DNA of 64,000 nucleotides from Curtobacterium herbarum (GCF_016907335.1 NZ_JAFBBT010000001.1:3224001-3288000); one strand, 5' to 3'. Positions 17,552-26,501 are shown, counted from the stretch's first letter. Translations and numbers: made by a program. Notes: generated from the sequence alone by a model not told the origin.

Positions 17552-19450
17552 GTGAGCACCAACCCCGCCTTCGTCGAACCGAGTGTCGAGACCACCCGGC
17601 CGGACCTGCTGGGCACGTTCGGCATGGCCGCGTCCACGCACTGGATCGCGACCGCCACCGCGCAGTCCGTCCTCGAGCGCGGTGGCAACGCCTTCGACGC
17701 CGCCGTCGCCGGCGCGTTCGTCCTGCACGTCGTGGAACCGCACCTGAACGGCCCCGGTGGCGACATGACCGGGATCTTCGCCACCGCGGACGACCCGACG
17801 CCCCGGGTCCTCATGGGGCAGGGGCCGGCTCCGGCCGGCGCGACGCCGGAGCACTTCCGTGCCGAGGGCCTCGACCTGGTCCCCGGCGCGGGCGCGCTCG
17901 CCGCGGCCGTCCCGGGAGCCGTCGACGCCTGGCTCCTGCTGCTCCGCGACCACGGCACCTGGGAACTCGTCGACGTCCTCGCGCCGGCCGTCGGCTACGC
18001 CCGCGACGGGCACCCGATCGCGCCGCGCGTGGCCGCGACGATCGCGACGGTGCAGAGCCTGTTCCGCGACCACTGGCCGTCCTCCGCCGACCGCTGGATG
18101 CCGGGAGGCTCGGTGCCGGTCGCCGGGGACGTCGTCCGGAACGAGACGTGGGCTTCCGTGCTCGAGCGGCTCGTCGACGCCGGCTCCGTGCACGACGGGG
18201 CGGCCGCCGACGGCCGCGTCGCCCGCATCGACGCCGCCCGGGACGCCTGGGCGACCGGGTTCGTCGCCGAGGCGATCGACCGCTTCGTGCGGACCCCGCA
18301 CCGCCACGCCTCGGGGACCGACCACGCCGGGGTCATCCGGGCCGAGGACCTGGCCGCGTTCCGGGCCTCGTACGAACCGGCGACGACGGCCGAGTTCCGC
18401 GGCTGCACGATCGCGAAGACCGGGCCGTGGGGGCAGGGGCCGGCGCTGCTCCAGACGCTGCGGCTGCTCGACCCGCTCGACGACGCCTTGCTCGACCCGT
18501 CCACCGTCGCCGGTGCGCACACGATCGTCGAGGCGCAGAAGCTCGCCCTCGCCGACCGCGAGGCGTACTACGGCGACGGCGTCGTCCCGATGGCCGAGCT
18601 GCTCTCCGACGCGTACTCGGACGAGCGCCGCGCCCTCATCGGCGAGCGCGCCTCGCACGAGCTCCGTCCGGGGTCGGTGTCCGTCGCCGCCGGGGCGCTC
18701 CCGCCGCTCCGCGAGACGTACACACCGAGGGGCGAACCCGTCGCCGGCGTCGGGGAGCCGACCGTGCCCGGCGCACGTGGGACCGCGGTCGCGGCCCCCG
18801 CGGAGGACGACGCCCTGACCGAGGACCGCGGCGAGCCGATCGTGATGGCGACCGGTGAGACCCGGGGCGACACGGTCCACATCGATGTCGTCGACCGCTG
18901 GGGCAACATCGTCAGCGCCACCCCGTCCGGCGGTTGGCTGCAGTCCTCGCCGACGGTCCCGGAGCTCGGCTTCTGCCTCGGCACCCGCCTGCAGATGGTC
19001 TGGCTCGAGGAGGGCACCGCGTCGACGCTGCGCCCCGGCCAGCGCCCGCGGACGACGCTCACGCCGACCCTGGTGCTCCGCGACGGCGCACCCGTCATGG
19101 CGCTCGGCTCCCCGGGTGGCGACCAACAGGACCAGTGGCAGCTGCTGTTCCTGCTCCGGACGATCGTCGGCGGGTACACACCCCAGCAGGCCATCGACGC
19201 TCCCGCGCTGCACACCACGTCGTTCCCGGGCTCGTTCTGGCCCCGGACCTGGACGCCCGGTGGCCTGGTGGTCGAGGACCGCCTCGGCGACGAGGTGATC
19301 GCCGGCCTCGAGGCGCTCGGCCACGTCGTCACCCGCGCCGGCGACTGGTCGCTCGGCCGACTGTCCTGCGTGACGCGGGACCCCGCAACCGGCGTCCTCG
19401 GCGCCGCCGCCAACCCGAGAGGAGCCCAGGGACATGCCACGGGACGCTGA
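17552..19450 (+). CDS. Gamma-glutamyltransferase family hydrolase, no signal peptide
   Basis: 632 residues of the Ntn-hydrolase gamma-glutamyltransferase family. The predicted autocleavage nucleophile is Thr441 in GDTVHIDVVDRWGN, and the oxyanion-region signature GSPGG follows. The N-terminus (MSTNPAFVEPSVETTRPDLL) is not a signal peptide, so it should act in the cytoplasm on imported substrate, like B. subtilis YwrD-type enzymes. Its location between permease and ATPase genes implies uptake of gamma-glutamyl compounds followed by internal cleavage. The usual substrate-contact segment is replaced by SATPSGGW, so it may prefer another gamma-glutamyl or amide substrate. Confidence 0.85.
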   Translation: MSTNPAFVEPSVETTRPDLLGTFGMAASTHWIATATAQSVLERGGNAFDAAVAGAFVLHVVEPHLNGPGGDMTGIFATADDPTPRVLMGQGPAPAGATPEHFRAEGLDLVPGAGALAAAVPGAVDAWLLLLRDHGTWELVDVLAPAVGYARDGHPIAPRVAATIATVQSLFRDHWPSSADRWMPGGSVPVAGDVVRNETWASVLERLVDAGSVHDGAAADGRVARIDAARDAWATGFVAEAIDRFVRTPHRHASGTDHAGVIRAEDLAAFRASYEPATTAEFRGCTIAKTGPWGQGPALLQTLRLLDPLDDALLDPSTVAGAHTIVEAQKLALADREAYYGDGVVPMAELLSDAYSDERRALIGERASHELRPGSVSVAAGALPPLRETYTPRGEPVAGVGEPTVPGARGTAVAAPAEDDALTEDRGEPIVMATGETRGDTVHIDVVDRWGNIVSATPSGGWLQSSPTVPELGFCLGTRLQMVWLEEGTASTLRPGQRPRTTLTPTLVLRDGAPVMALGSPGGDQQDQWQLLFLLRTIVGGYTPQQAIDAPALHTTSFPGSFWPRTWTPGGLVVEDRLGDEVIAGLEALGHVVTRAGDWSLGRLSCVTRDPATGVLGAAANPRGAQGHATGR

Positions 19451-21107
19451 CGCACCGATGACCGACCGGACGACGACCGACGGACGCGAGCCGAGCCTCC
19501 CGGCCGCCCCCGGTGACCCCCTGCTCTCCGTGCGCGACCTGCGGGTCGCGTTCGGCGGCACCGAGGTGCTGCACGGCGTCGACCTCGACGTCCGCCGCGG
19601 CGAGCGCGTCGCGATCGTCGGCCAGTCCGGTTCCGGCAAGTCGACGCTCATCGCGGCGGTGCTGCGGCTGCTGCCGGGCGCCGGGCACGTCACGGGCGGG
19701 TCGATCCGGCTCGGGGACCTCGACGTGACCGGGGCCGACGAGTCCGCGATGCGGCGGGTTCGCGGCGGCCGGATCGGGCTCGTGCCGCAGGACCCGTCGA
19801 CGAACCTCAACCCGTCGATGCGCGTCGGGGCGCAGATCGCGGACACGCTCCGCGCCGGCGGGATGCGCGGGCGGGCCACGATCCGCGAGCGCGTCGTGGC
19901 GCTGATGACCGAGGCCGGGATCCCGGAGGCGAGCCGGCGTGCGGACCAGTTCCCACACGAGTTCTCCGGGGGCATGCGGCAGCGCATCCTCATCGCGGTC
20001 GCGCTGGCCCGCCAGCCGGAGCTGCTCATCGCGGACGAGCCGACGAGTGCACTCGACGTGACGGTGCAGCGGCAGATCCTCGACCACCTGCAGACGCTCG
20101 TCGACCAGCACGGCACGACGCTGCTGTTCGTCACGCACGACCTCGGGGTCGCGGCGGACCGGACCGACCGGGTGGTCGTCATGCTCGACGGCGAGGTCGT
20201 CGAGCAGGGCGCGCCGGGCGACATCCTGCGGAACCCGCAGCACGAGTACACGAAGCGGCTCATCGCGGCCGCACCGGCACTGTCCGGGCTGCCGCCCGAG
20301 CCGACCGTCACCGGTGAGCCGATCCTCGTCGTGTCGGACCTGGTCAAGGAGTACCGGATCCGCGGTCGTGGTGCCGGCACGCTCCGGGCGGCGGACGGGG
20401 TGTCGTTCGCGGTCCGCCGCGGGACCACCACCGCCGTCGTCGGGGAGTCCGGCTCGGGGAAGACGACCGTCGCACGCATCGTGCTCGGGCTCGAGGCACC
20501 GACGTCCGGCAGTGCCCTGGTCGACGGGCTCTCGATCGGCAGTGCCCGCGGGGCCGAGCGGCGGGGCGTCCGGCGACGGGTCCAGCCGGTGTTCCAGGAC
20601 CCGTACGGGTCGCTCGACCCGACGTCCACCATCGAGCGGGTCATCGACGAACCGCTCCGGGTGTTCGGCATCGGCGACCGGGCCGCGCGCACCGAGCGGG
20701 TGGCGACCCTGCTCGACCAGGTCGCCCTGCCCCGGGCCGTCGCCCAGCTGCGGCCGAACGAGCTCTCCGGCGGCCAGCGACAGCGCGTCGCGATCGCCCG
20801 GGCGCTGGCGCTCGAACCGGAGCTGCTCATCCTCGACGAGGCGGTGTCCGCGCTCGACGTGCTCGTACAGGAGCAGATCCTCGCCCTGCTCGACGACCTG
20901 CAGGACCGACTCGGCTTGAGCTACCTGTTCATCACGCACGACCTCGGGGTGGTCCGGCGGATCGCGGACGACGTCGTGGTGATGCGGCGCGGACAGGTCG
21001 TCGAGCGGGGCTCGGTCGCGGCGGTGTTCGACGACCCGCAGCAGCAGTACACGAAGGACCTGCTCGACGCGATCCCGGGCCGCTCCCTCGCGGAGAGCGC
21101 GGTGTGA
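19434..21107 (+). CDS. Double ATPase of peptide ABC importer (DppD-DppF fusion, GsiA-like)
   Basis: 557 residues with two nucleotide-binding domains. Domain 1: Walker A GQSGSGKST, signature FSGGMRQRI, Walker B LLIADEPTSALD. Domain 2: Walker A GESGSGKTT, signature LSGGQRQRV, Walker B LLILDEAVSALD. One polypeptide powers both halves of the permease, as in E. coli GsiA for glutathione. In domain 2 the usual DEP is DEA. ATG 19434 overlaps the preceding stop by 17 bp and follows GAGGAGCCCAGGG. Confidence 0.92.
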   Translation: MPRDADAPMTDRTTTDGREPSLPAAPGDPLLSVRDLRVAFGGTEVLHGVDLDVRRGERVAIVGQSGSGKSTLIAAVLRLLPGAGHVTGGSIRLGDLDVTGADESAMRRVRGGRIGLVPQDPSTNLNPSMRVGAQIADTLRAGGMRGRATIRERVVALMTEAGIPEASRRADQFPHEFSGGMRQRILIAVALARQPELLIADEPTSALDVTVQRQILDHLQTLVDQHGTTLLFVTHDLGVAADRTDRVVVMLDGEVVEQGAPGDILRNPQHEYTKRLIAAAPALSGLPPEPTVTGEPILVVSDLVKEYRIRGRGAGTLRAADGVSFAVRRGTTTAVVGESGSGKTTVARIVLGLEAPTSGSALVDGLSIGSARGAERRGVRRRVQPVFQDPYGSLDPTSTIERVIDEPLRVFGIGDRAARTERVATLLDQVALPRAVAQLRPNELSGGQRQRVAIARALALEPELLILDEAVSALDVLVQEQILALLDDLQDRLGLSYLFITHDLGVVRRIADDVVVMRRGQVVERGSVAAVFDDPQQQYTKDLLDAIPGRSLAESAV

Positions 21108-21826
21108 CGAGCGTCCCGGCCGGTTGTGGGACGCTTGGCCCCGTGCTGAACGGTGCCGGTGTCCTCGACGCGATCCGCCGCGACATCGTCGCGGGTGACC
21201 TGCTGCCCGGCACCCGGGTGACCGAGGCGTTCCTGGCGGAGCGCTACGGCGTCTCCCGGGTGCCCGTGCGCGAGGCGCTCCGCGGGCTCGAGGGCGAGGG
21301 CTTCGTCGTGTCGCAGCCGAACGTGGGCTCGCGCATCGCGGCGATCCCCTTCGACGAGGCCGACGACCTGTTCGCGGTGCGTGAGTCGCTCGAGGTCGCC
21401 ACCGCCAGGCGTGCGGCGACCCGTGCCCGGACGCTGTTCGACGGCGACGCCCTGCCCGAGGACTGGTGGCGGGTGCGTCGGGAGCTCGGCGAGGTCCTCG
21501 ACGCCGGGGACGCCGCCGTGGAACACGACGAACTCGAGCTGCTCGTCGACCTCAACGAGCGCTTCCACCTGCTCGTCGCCGCGCTCTCCGGCAGCACCAC
21601 GCTCGCCACGCTGCTGCGACAGCTCTCGCGGAAGATCGAGTGGCTCTACGCGATGGACACGTTCTCCCGCGGCGCCCGGCTCTGGCCCGAGCACCGACGG
21701 ATCCTGTCCGCGATCGACGCCGGGGACGTCGAGACGGCGGTCGCGCGCATGGCAGCGCACGTCCAGCAGAGCCGCGTCGGGTACGCGGCACGGACCCCGG
21801 ACCGCGCGCAGTGGCCTCGCGGTTGA
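21104..21826 (+). CDS. GntR-family regulator with FCD ligand domain
   Basis: 240 residues. The N-terminal winged helix-turn-helix contains TEAFLAERYGVSRVPVREAL; the C-terminal all-helical domain has the FCD metal/ligand-binding pattern (NERFHLLV near the middle, EHRRILSAIDAGD near the end). GTG 21104 overlaps the ATPase stop by 4 bp, so it is the operon's last gene. It likely represses the operon by binding the TTGTATGCAA palindrome upstream. Its last codons and stop fall in a copy of B-lectin DNA, suggesting the 3' end was remodelled. Confidence 0.88.
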   Translation: MTSVPAGCGTLGPVLNGAGVLDAIRRDIVAGDLLPGTRVTEAFLAERYGVSRVPVREALRGLEGEGFVVSQPNVGSRIAAIPFDEADDLFAVRESLEVATARRAATRARTLFDGDALPEDWWRVRRELGEVLDAGDAAVEHDELELLVDLNERFHLLVAALSGSTTLATLLRQLSRKIEWLYAMDTFSRGARLWPEHRRILSAIDAGDVETAVARMAAHVQQSRVGYAARTPDRAQWPRG

Positions 21827-21857
21827 CGGACTGCACCAGGGTGCCGTCCGCCTGCAC
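21822..21857 (-). repeat. Stray copy of B-lectin repeat DNA
   Basis: These 36 bases match 13172-13207 inside the M23/B-lectin gene at about 30 positions. On the minus strand they read VQADGTLVQSVN, against MQADGNLVQYVN in the gene. No surrounding B-lectin gene remains. The GntR stop codon lies inside it. Confidence 0.5.
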
Positions 21858-21892
21858 CGAGCGCGTCGGCTGACTCCCGGAGGCGCTGGCCG

Positions 21893-22294
21893 TCAGGCGG
21901 TCGCGGCGACGGACTTCATCCAGAACGGCGACCAGTGGTACCCGTCCGGGTCGTCGAACTGGCGCTGGTACATGAACGGGTAGTCGTCGGTGTCGCCGAT
22001 CGTGCCGCCCGCCGCGGCCGCGCGGTCGACGAGCTCGTCCACGGCCTCCTGGCTGGGGAGGTCGAACGACACCGTCGTCTTCGAGGGGGTGTCCGGGCCA
22101 CCGATGAGGTCCTCGGTGCCGCCGACGCTGGCGTACATCTCCCGACTGGCGAGCATGACGTACTGCTCGAGGGCGATCGCAAAGCAGGACACGGCGTCGC
22201 CGGACATCTCGGCGTTCTGCGTCCAGCCGAGCGCCGTGTAGAACGCGGTCGCACGCTCGACGCTCGCGACCGGACAGCTGATGAAGAGGGTCAT
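21893..22294 (-). CDS. VOC family protein (PhnB/glyoxalase-like)
   Basis: 133 residues with two VOC modules: MTLFISCPVASVERATAFY at the start and FDDPDGYHWSPFWM at the end. This form is common in actinobacteria and usually annotated as a lactoylglutathione-lyase-like enzyme; the true reaction is unknown. Start 22294 is the first codon of the conserved domain; AGGAG lies 11 bases upstream. It is isolated between the importer operon and the AbiE remnant. Confidence 0.8.
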   Translation of the reverse strand: MTLFISCPVASVERATAFYTALGWTQNAEMSGDAVSCFAIALEQYVMLASREMYASVGGTEDLIGGPDTPSKTTVSFDLPSQEAVDELVDRAAAAGGTIGDTDDYPFMYQRQFDDPDGYHWSPFWMKSVAATA

Positions 22295-22326
22295 GCGCGC
22301 AAGACTCCTGCTGCCGAGGTCCCCCG

Positions 22327-23090
22327 TCAAGGTCCTGGCAGGACCGGGGGTGGGACCTCATCTGCCGCGAGCCAACCCCGTCCCGGGACCCAGGTCGTTC
22401 CACCGTCACCGTCGAGGGCCGGTTCGATGAGGGATCGCACGAACCGTTCGGCATCACGGACGTCCGTGATGCCGCCGGCGGACGGCGTTGCGGCTGCAGT
22501 GTGGCGCACACCTTCTCCGCGACCTGGTCGGCGACGGGGAACAGCCGGTACTGCGGCGCCGGGAGGCTGCGTGGCAGCGCGAGTCGGTTGACCGGTGTCA
22601 CCGTCTCGACCGTGCCGACCGGCGCTGGCCCGACGACGACGTCAGCCGGGACTTCACCTACCTTCCGACCCGTCTGTGCATCGAGGCACGAGAACAACAG
22701 CCTGCGGGTCTGCACGCCGGGCTGGTTCTCACCACGGCCGGTGTGACGGACGCCGATGAGATCGAAGCGGAGGTGGTCGTCGAGTTGCCGTCCTACGGCA
22801 CGCTCGAGGGCTCGTTGCGCCTCGTCGAGGTGCCCGATCCGCGCGGCCAGATCGACGTCCTTCGTTGCTCGGGTGTGCGGCACCCGGGCCAGCATCGCGC
22901 CTCCGCCCTTGAGCAGCCAATCCGACGACTCACCGTCGGCGAAGACCCGCGCCAGGAACCGGTCCTGCCGCGCCTGGGCGATCTGTGCCGCGACGTCCTG
23001 GCTCGTGATGCCCTCCGCTCGGGCTCGTGTTGCGGCGGCCTTGATCGCCTGGGCGATCGCGGTCCAACTGGCGTACGCGGCGTCAGGCAT
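22327..23090 (-). pseudogene. AbiEii-type nucleotidyltransferase toxin, frameshifted and internally deleted
   Basis: From ATG 23090 the frame reads as an AbiEii/DUF1814 toxin: WLLKGGGAMLARV then TKDVDLAARIGH (the nucleotidyltransferase GG...D-D core) and VADQVAEKVCATL. After about 22490 this frame loses sense, while another frame supplies a typical C-terminus (RDAERFVRSLIEPALDGD, then GTTWVPGRGW) ending at 22327. The segment normally between (the DLVDL region, some 40 residues) is missing. The start overlaps the antitoxin stop by 8 bp. The toxin is therefore very likely inactive. Lower GC than the surroundings points to horizontal origin. Confidence 0.75.
22450..22473. repeat. Perfect 24-bp palindrome at the toxin breakpoint
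   Basis: Twelve-base arms GGCATCACGGAC / GTCCGTGATGCC abut without a spacer. On the minus strand it encodes GITDVRDA at the edge of the deletion in the AbiEii gene. It could be a deletion hotspot or the scar of an excised element. Confidence 0.6.
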
Positions 23091-23736
23091 CTGTGATCGG
23101 ACGGTCGATCGACGCGCGAGCGAGCAGGTCGGCGGCGAACTCGCTCCCGTCACGGAACCCGGAGCCCCGAGCAAGGGGATCGAGGTACTGCGCGAGTTGC
23201 CGCGGACGACTGAACTTGCCCTGCTCGTGCGCCGACGCGAGGGTGTCGACCACCAGTGACCGATCGGTCGAGAGTCCGACGAGGTCCGCGATCGTGCGCT
23301 CGACAGTGAGTGTCGGCACGCTCTCTGCGAAGGTCACCTCGGCCGATGTCAGCGCCCGTACACGCAGCCGGGCTGGCAGCCGTGTGGCACGTCGAGTCGG
23401 CACGATGAAGTCCGACTGCTCCAGGGAGAAGTCACCGATGTTGTGCAGGACCGTGGCCGTCACCCCCGCCGCGACGACCGCCGGCACGTCCGCACCGGTA
23501 GCTGGCCGAGTCGCGCCGCCGAGTGCGAGCCACGTGGCGTAGATCGCCTCGTGCTCGAGTTCGGGCGCGCCGGCCATCCGGTACACACCCTGCGCGACCC
23601 GCACCAGGACGCCCGTCGACGTCAGCCGCGTCAGCGCGTTGCGACCGACGTCGACGGCCGCTGCCTGCGCTGTGGTCACCAGTCCCCACCGCTGTGTTGC
23701 GACTTCCGCGAGCCGCCCCGTCACCGCACCTGCCAT
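23083..23736 (-). CDS. AbiEi-type antitoxin (type IV toxin-antitoxin)
   Basis: 217 residues. The N-terminal winged helix (AEVATQRWGLVTTAQAAAVD and RLTSTGVLVRVAQGVYRMAG) is the DNA-binding AbiEi_4-like part; the C-terminal part (TLTVERTIADLVGLSTDRS) is the antitoxin domain. Such proteins repress their own promoter and counter the partner nucleotidyltransferase. Here the partner is broken, so this is an orphan antitoxin that could still act as a repressor or protect against related systems. ATG 23736 comes six bases after a TACAAT box, so the mRNA is probably leaderless. Confidence 0.8.
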   Translation of the reverse strand: MAGAVTGRLAEVATQRWGLVTTAQAAAVDVGRNALTRLTSTGVLVRVAQGVYRMAGAPELEHEAIYATWLALGGATRPATGADVPAVVAAGVTATVLHNIGDFSLEQSDFIVPTRRATRLPARLRVRALTSAEVTFAESVPTLTVERTIADLVGLSTDRSLVVDTLASAHEQGKFSRPRQLAQYLDPLARGSGFRDGSEFAADLLARASIDRPITDA

Positions 23737-23742
23737 GCAACG

Positions 23743-23748
23743 ATTGTA
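23743..23748 (-). promoter_or_regulatory. -10 box of leaderless AbiE operon
   Basis: TACAAT on the minus strand, six bases before ATG 23736, in an unusually AT-rich pocket (23740-23765). No ribosome binding site fits between. It is the best -10 match among the leaderless candidates in the window. Confidence 0.55.
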
Positions 23749-23793
23749 TTCAGAAATAAAGACAAATGTTGCTCATGCGTGCGCTGCGGTCCA

Positions 23794-24753
23794 TCAGACC
23801 GTCGGCATGCCCGGGTAGCCGGTCGGGGTGATCCACACCAGCGACGACACCACTTCGCGCCCACTCGCCAGGGCGTTCCGGAGCGACCGGGTGTTGTCGG
23901 GGTGGATGTGCCCGCGCAGCACGTCCGAGGGGCCGGCCGGCAGCGCACGAGCGAGCTGCCGCAGGACGAGCGGCCCGTACCCGTGCCCGCGGTGCTCGGC
24001 GTCCAGGACGATCTCCTCGACCGTGAAGCCGGTGAAGCCGTCCACGTCGTCGCGCGTGGCAGCGACGACCCCGGCGGTACGCCCGGCGATCAGCACGTCG
24101 AACAGCAGCCCTTCCTCGTCCGCGTCGGCGAGCGAGTCCTGGTCGGCGGCGGTCGCCCACTGGTCCAGGTCCGGCACCGACCGCCGCAGTCCGTCGTAGG
24201 CGTCGGCGACCCGGACCGCGGCGCCGGCCGGCTCGGCCCGGACGAGTTCGACGTCCGCACCGGTGCTCGCGGCGCCGTCGGCCACCCGCGAGACCGGGGC
24301 CGCGACCACGAGCAGGTCCGGTACGGCGGTGAACTCCTCGGACACCGGCGCTGTCCGGTGGTCGCCGGGCAGGTGCACGCGGAGACACAGCGGGGCGAAC
24401 TCCCGGGAGGCGGCGAGGACCTCGGCGAGTTCGGCGATGCCGGCGGCGTCCGGAGTCACGTCCGTGGCGATCACGTCGACGAAGGGCTTCGCGACGTCCC
24501 GCCCGCGGAACCGGATGCCCGTGATCGCCCAGTGCCCGGACGACAGCTCGAGGCGTCGGTTCGCCCACAGCAGTGGATCGGCGACCGGGAGTTGCACGGC
24601 ATCGCGGACGGCCGCGCCCCACGAGGCGTCACCGACCAGGGCGAGCGCCGGCTCGGCCGACACCGCCAGGTCCTGACGCCAGGACGGGTTCCAGTCCCGC
24701 AGCTGCGCCGGGGACCAGGTCTCGAGTGCGGAGAGGACGGCTGCGTCGGTCAT
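23794..24753 (-). CDS. GNAT-family N-acetyltransferase
   Basis: 319 residues. The C-terminal third holds the GNAT fold with the acetyl-CoA loop EHRGHGYGPLVLRQL (Q/RxxGxG/A type) preceded by VEEIVLDAEH. The N-terminal two thirds resemble a degenerate second acetyltransferase domain. The acetyl acceptor cannot be inferred. TAGGGT lies eight bases before ATG 24753. It is followed, on the other side of the promoter pocket, by the AbiE remnant. Confidence 0.75.
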   Translation of the reverse strand: MTDAAVLSALETWSPAQLRDWNPSWRQDLAVSAEPALALVGDASWGAAVRDAVQLPVADPLLWANRRLELSSGHWAITGIRFRGRDVAKPFVDVIATDVTPDAAGIAELAEVLAASREFAPLCLRVHLPGDHRTAPVSEEFTAVPDLLVVAAPVSRVADGAASTGADVELVRAEPAGAAVRVADAYDGLRRSVPDLDQWATAADQDSLADADEEGLLFDVLIAGRTAGVVAATRDDVDGFTGFTVEEIVLDAEHRGHGYGPLVLRQLARALPAGPSDVLRGHIHPDNTRSLRNALASGREVVSSLVWITPTGYPGMPTV

Positions 24754-24788
24754 CGGACCCGACCCTACGGCCCGGTGACCGACGGACG

Positions 24789-25832
24789 CTAGAGCGTCGG
24801 CACGACCACCGCGCGGCCGCTCAGCTCGCCGGCCTCGAGCTTCCGGTAGGCCTCGAGCGCGTCGGCGAGGGCGAACCGCTCGATGTCCGGCTCGATCTGA
24901 CCCGCGCGGTACATCGCGACGACGTCGTGCAGGTCCTCGATCGTGCCCCAGTAGGTGTTCGTGATGGTCGACTCGTACGGCGTCGAGAAGAAGTTCCACT
25001 CGGTGGTGCCGCCGGCGATCCCGACGACCGTGAACCGGCCGCCGACGGCCATCGACGCCTGCGCGAGCCTGACGGTCGGGGTCGCGCCGACGAAGTCGAA
25101 CGCCGCATCGACACCCTTGCCGCCGGTGATCTCGCGGATCCGGTCGGCCTGGTCGGGGCCCCCGGGGACGGTGATCGCGCCGCGCTCGGCAGCGCGCGCC
25201 ATCGCGTCCTCCTTCATGTCCGTCGCGATGACGGTGGCTCCGGTGAGGGCAGTGAGGATCTGGACGGCGATCTGCCCGAGGCCACCCAGCCCGACGACGA
25301 GCGCGTACTTGCCGCCGCCCGCCAGGTTCGGCAGGGAGTTCTTGATCGCGTGGTACGGCGTGAGGGCCGCGTCGCTGAGGGGTGCGGCGGCGATCGGGTC
25401 GGCGTCACCGAGCGGGACGAGGTTGCGGGCCGGAACGGTCACGTACTCCGCCATGCCGCCGTCGCGCCCCAGGCCGATGCCCATGTACGGATTGGTGGCG
25501 GCGTTCTCGCAGTAGGTGTCCTGCCCCTTGGAGCAGTACCGGCAGTGCCCGCAGCCGACCGGGCCGTAGACCAGGTAGGCGTCCCCCTCGGTGAACCCGG
25601 TGACGCCCTCCCCGACGGACTCGACCCAGCCGGAGTTCTCGTGGCCCAGGACGAACGCGGGCTGCTGCGCGCCGGGCTGGCCCTCCTAGAACTCGCGGTA
25701 GACGGCGACGTCGGAGTGGCAGGCACCGGCGCCGGCCACCTTGAGGAGCACTTCGCCCGGGCCGGGGGTGGGCTTCTCGACGTCGGTCAGGGCGGGGAAG
25801 GTCTGGTACTGCTCGAAGACGACTGCACGCAT
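24789..25832 (-). pseudogene. Zinc-dependent NAD(P) alcohol dehydrogenase with in-frame amber codon
   Basis: The full 348-codon frame from ATG 25832 reads as a medium-chain alcohol dehydrogenase: MRAVVFEQYQ, GACHSDVAVYREF, GHENSGWVES, the zinc loop CGHCRYCSKGQDTYC, and GLGGLGQ in the NAD fold. Codon 49 (25688-25686) is TAG, between REF and EGQ, where a Glu or Gln codon would become TAG by one change. All later sequence stays in frame and conserved, so the mutation is recent, or is read through, or is a sequencing error. Reinitiation downstream would lose the catalytic zinc residues. Confidence 0.85.
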
Positions 25833-25838
25833 GCCGCA

Positions 25839-25844
25839 AAACTA
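25839..25844 (-). promoter_or_regulatory. -10 box before the dehydrogenase start
   Basis: TAGTTT on the minus strand, six bases before ATG 25832, with no ribosome binding site between. It fits a leaderless start. Confidence 0.35.
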
Positions 25845-26028
25845 CACCTGTCGCCGAAGTCACCACCGGGGTGACGGCCGACCGACAGTCCGACCTGCGC
25901 GCCACCTGAGCCCGCGGGGTCACCAGGCTGCGTCTTCCCCGGGAACCGGTTGCGAGAACGAACGTTCTCCGATTGACTCGGCGCCGAGGGCCGCACCCGG
26001 CCCGCACCCCTGAACGAAAGGAGCGGCC

Positions 26029-26469
26029 ATGCCCACGCGCACCGCACGCACCGCCTGGAACGGCGGCCTCGACGACGGTTCCGGCCAGGTCGAACTCTCC
26101 AGCTCGAAGGTCGGCACCTACGACGTGTCCTTCCCGAAGCGCGCCGCTGACGAGGCCGGCGGCACCACCAGCCCCGAGGAGCTCATCGCCGCAGCGCACT
26201 CGTCCTGCTACGCCATGCAGTTCTCCGCCGTCCTCGGCGAGGCCGGCGGCACCGTCGAGTCCCTCGACGTCAAGGCCGACGTCTCGCTCGGCCCGGACTC
26301 GGCCGGCGGCTTCAAGCTCACCGGCATCGTCCTCACCGTGCACGGCGAGGTCACCGGCATCGACGAGGCGACCTTCCTGAAGGCCGCCGACGAGGCCAAG
26401 GCGACCTGCCCGGTCAGCAAGGCGCTCACCGGCGTCGACATCGAACTGCACGCCACGTTCGAGCAGTGA
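26029..26469 (+). CDS. OsmC-family peroxiredoxin
   Basis: 146 residues of the OsmC/Ohr family. The two redox cysteines are visible: Cys60 in AHSSCYAM and Cys127 in KATCPVSKAL. The motif TSPEELIAAAHSSC is typical of OsmC, which reduces organic hydroperoxides. GAAAGGAG precedes ATG 26029. It is a single gene closed by a strong hairpin. Confidence 0.93.
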   Translation: MPTRTARTAWNGGLDDGSGQVELSSSKVGTYDVSFPKRAADEAGGTTSPEELIAAAHSSCYAMQFSAVLGEAGGTVESLDVKADVSLGPDSAGGFKLTGIVLTVHGEVTGIDEATFLKAADEAKATCPVSKALTGVDIELHATFEQ

Positions 26470-26501
26470 CGACCGCGCGGTGACCACCGCGCACCGCACT
26501 T

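Noticed and set aside
17486..20939. Very long minus frames (up to 1114 codons) under the importer operon
   Set aside because: Mirror frames of GC-rich GGT and ATPase genes; products are Arg/Ser/Pro-rich and lack any domain.
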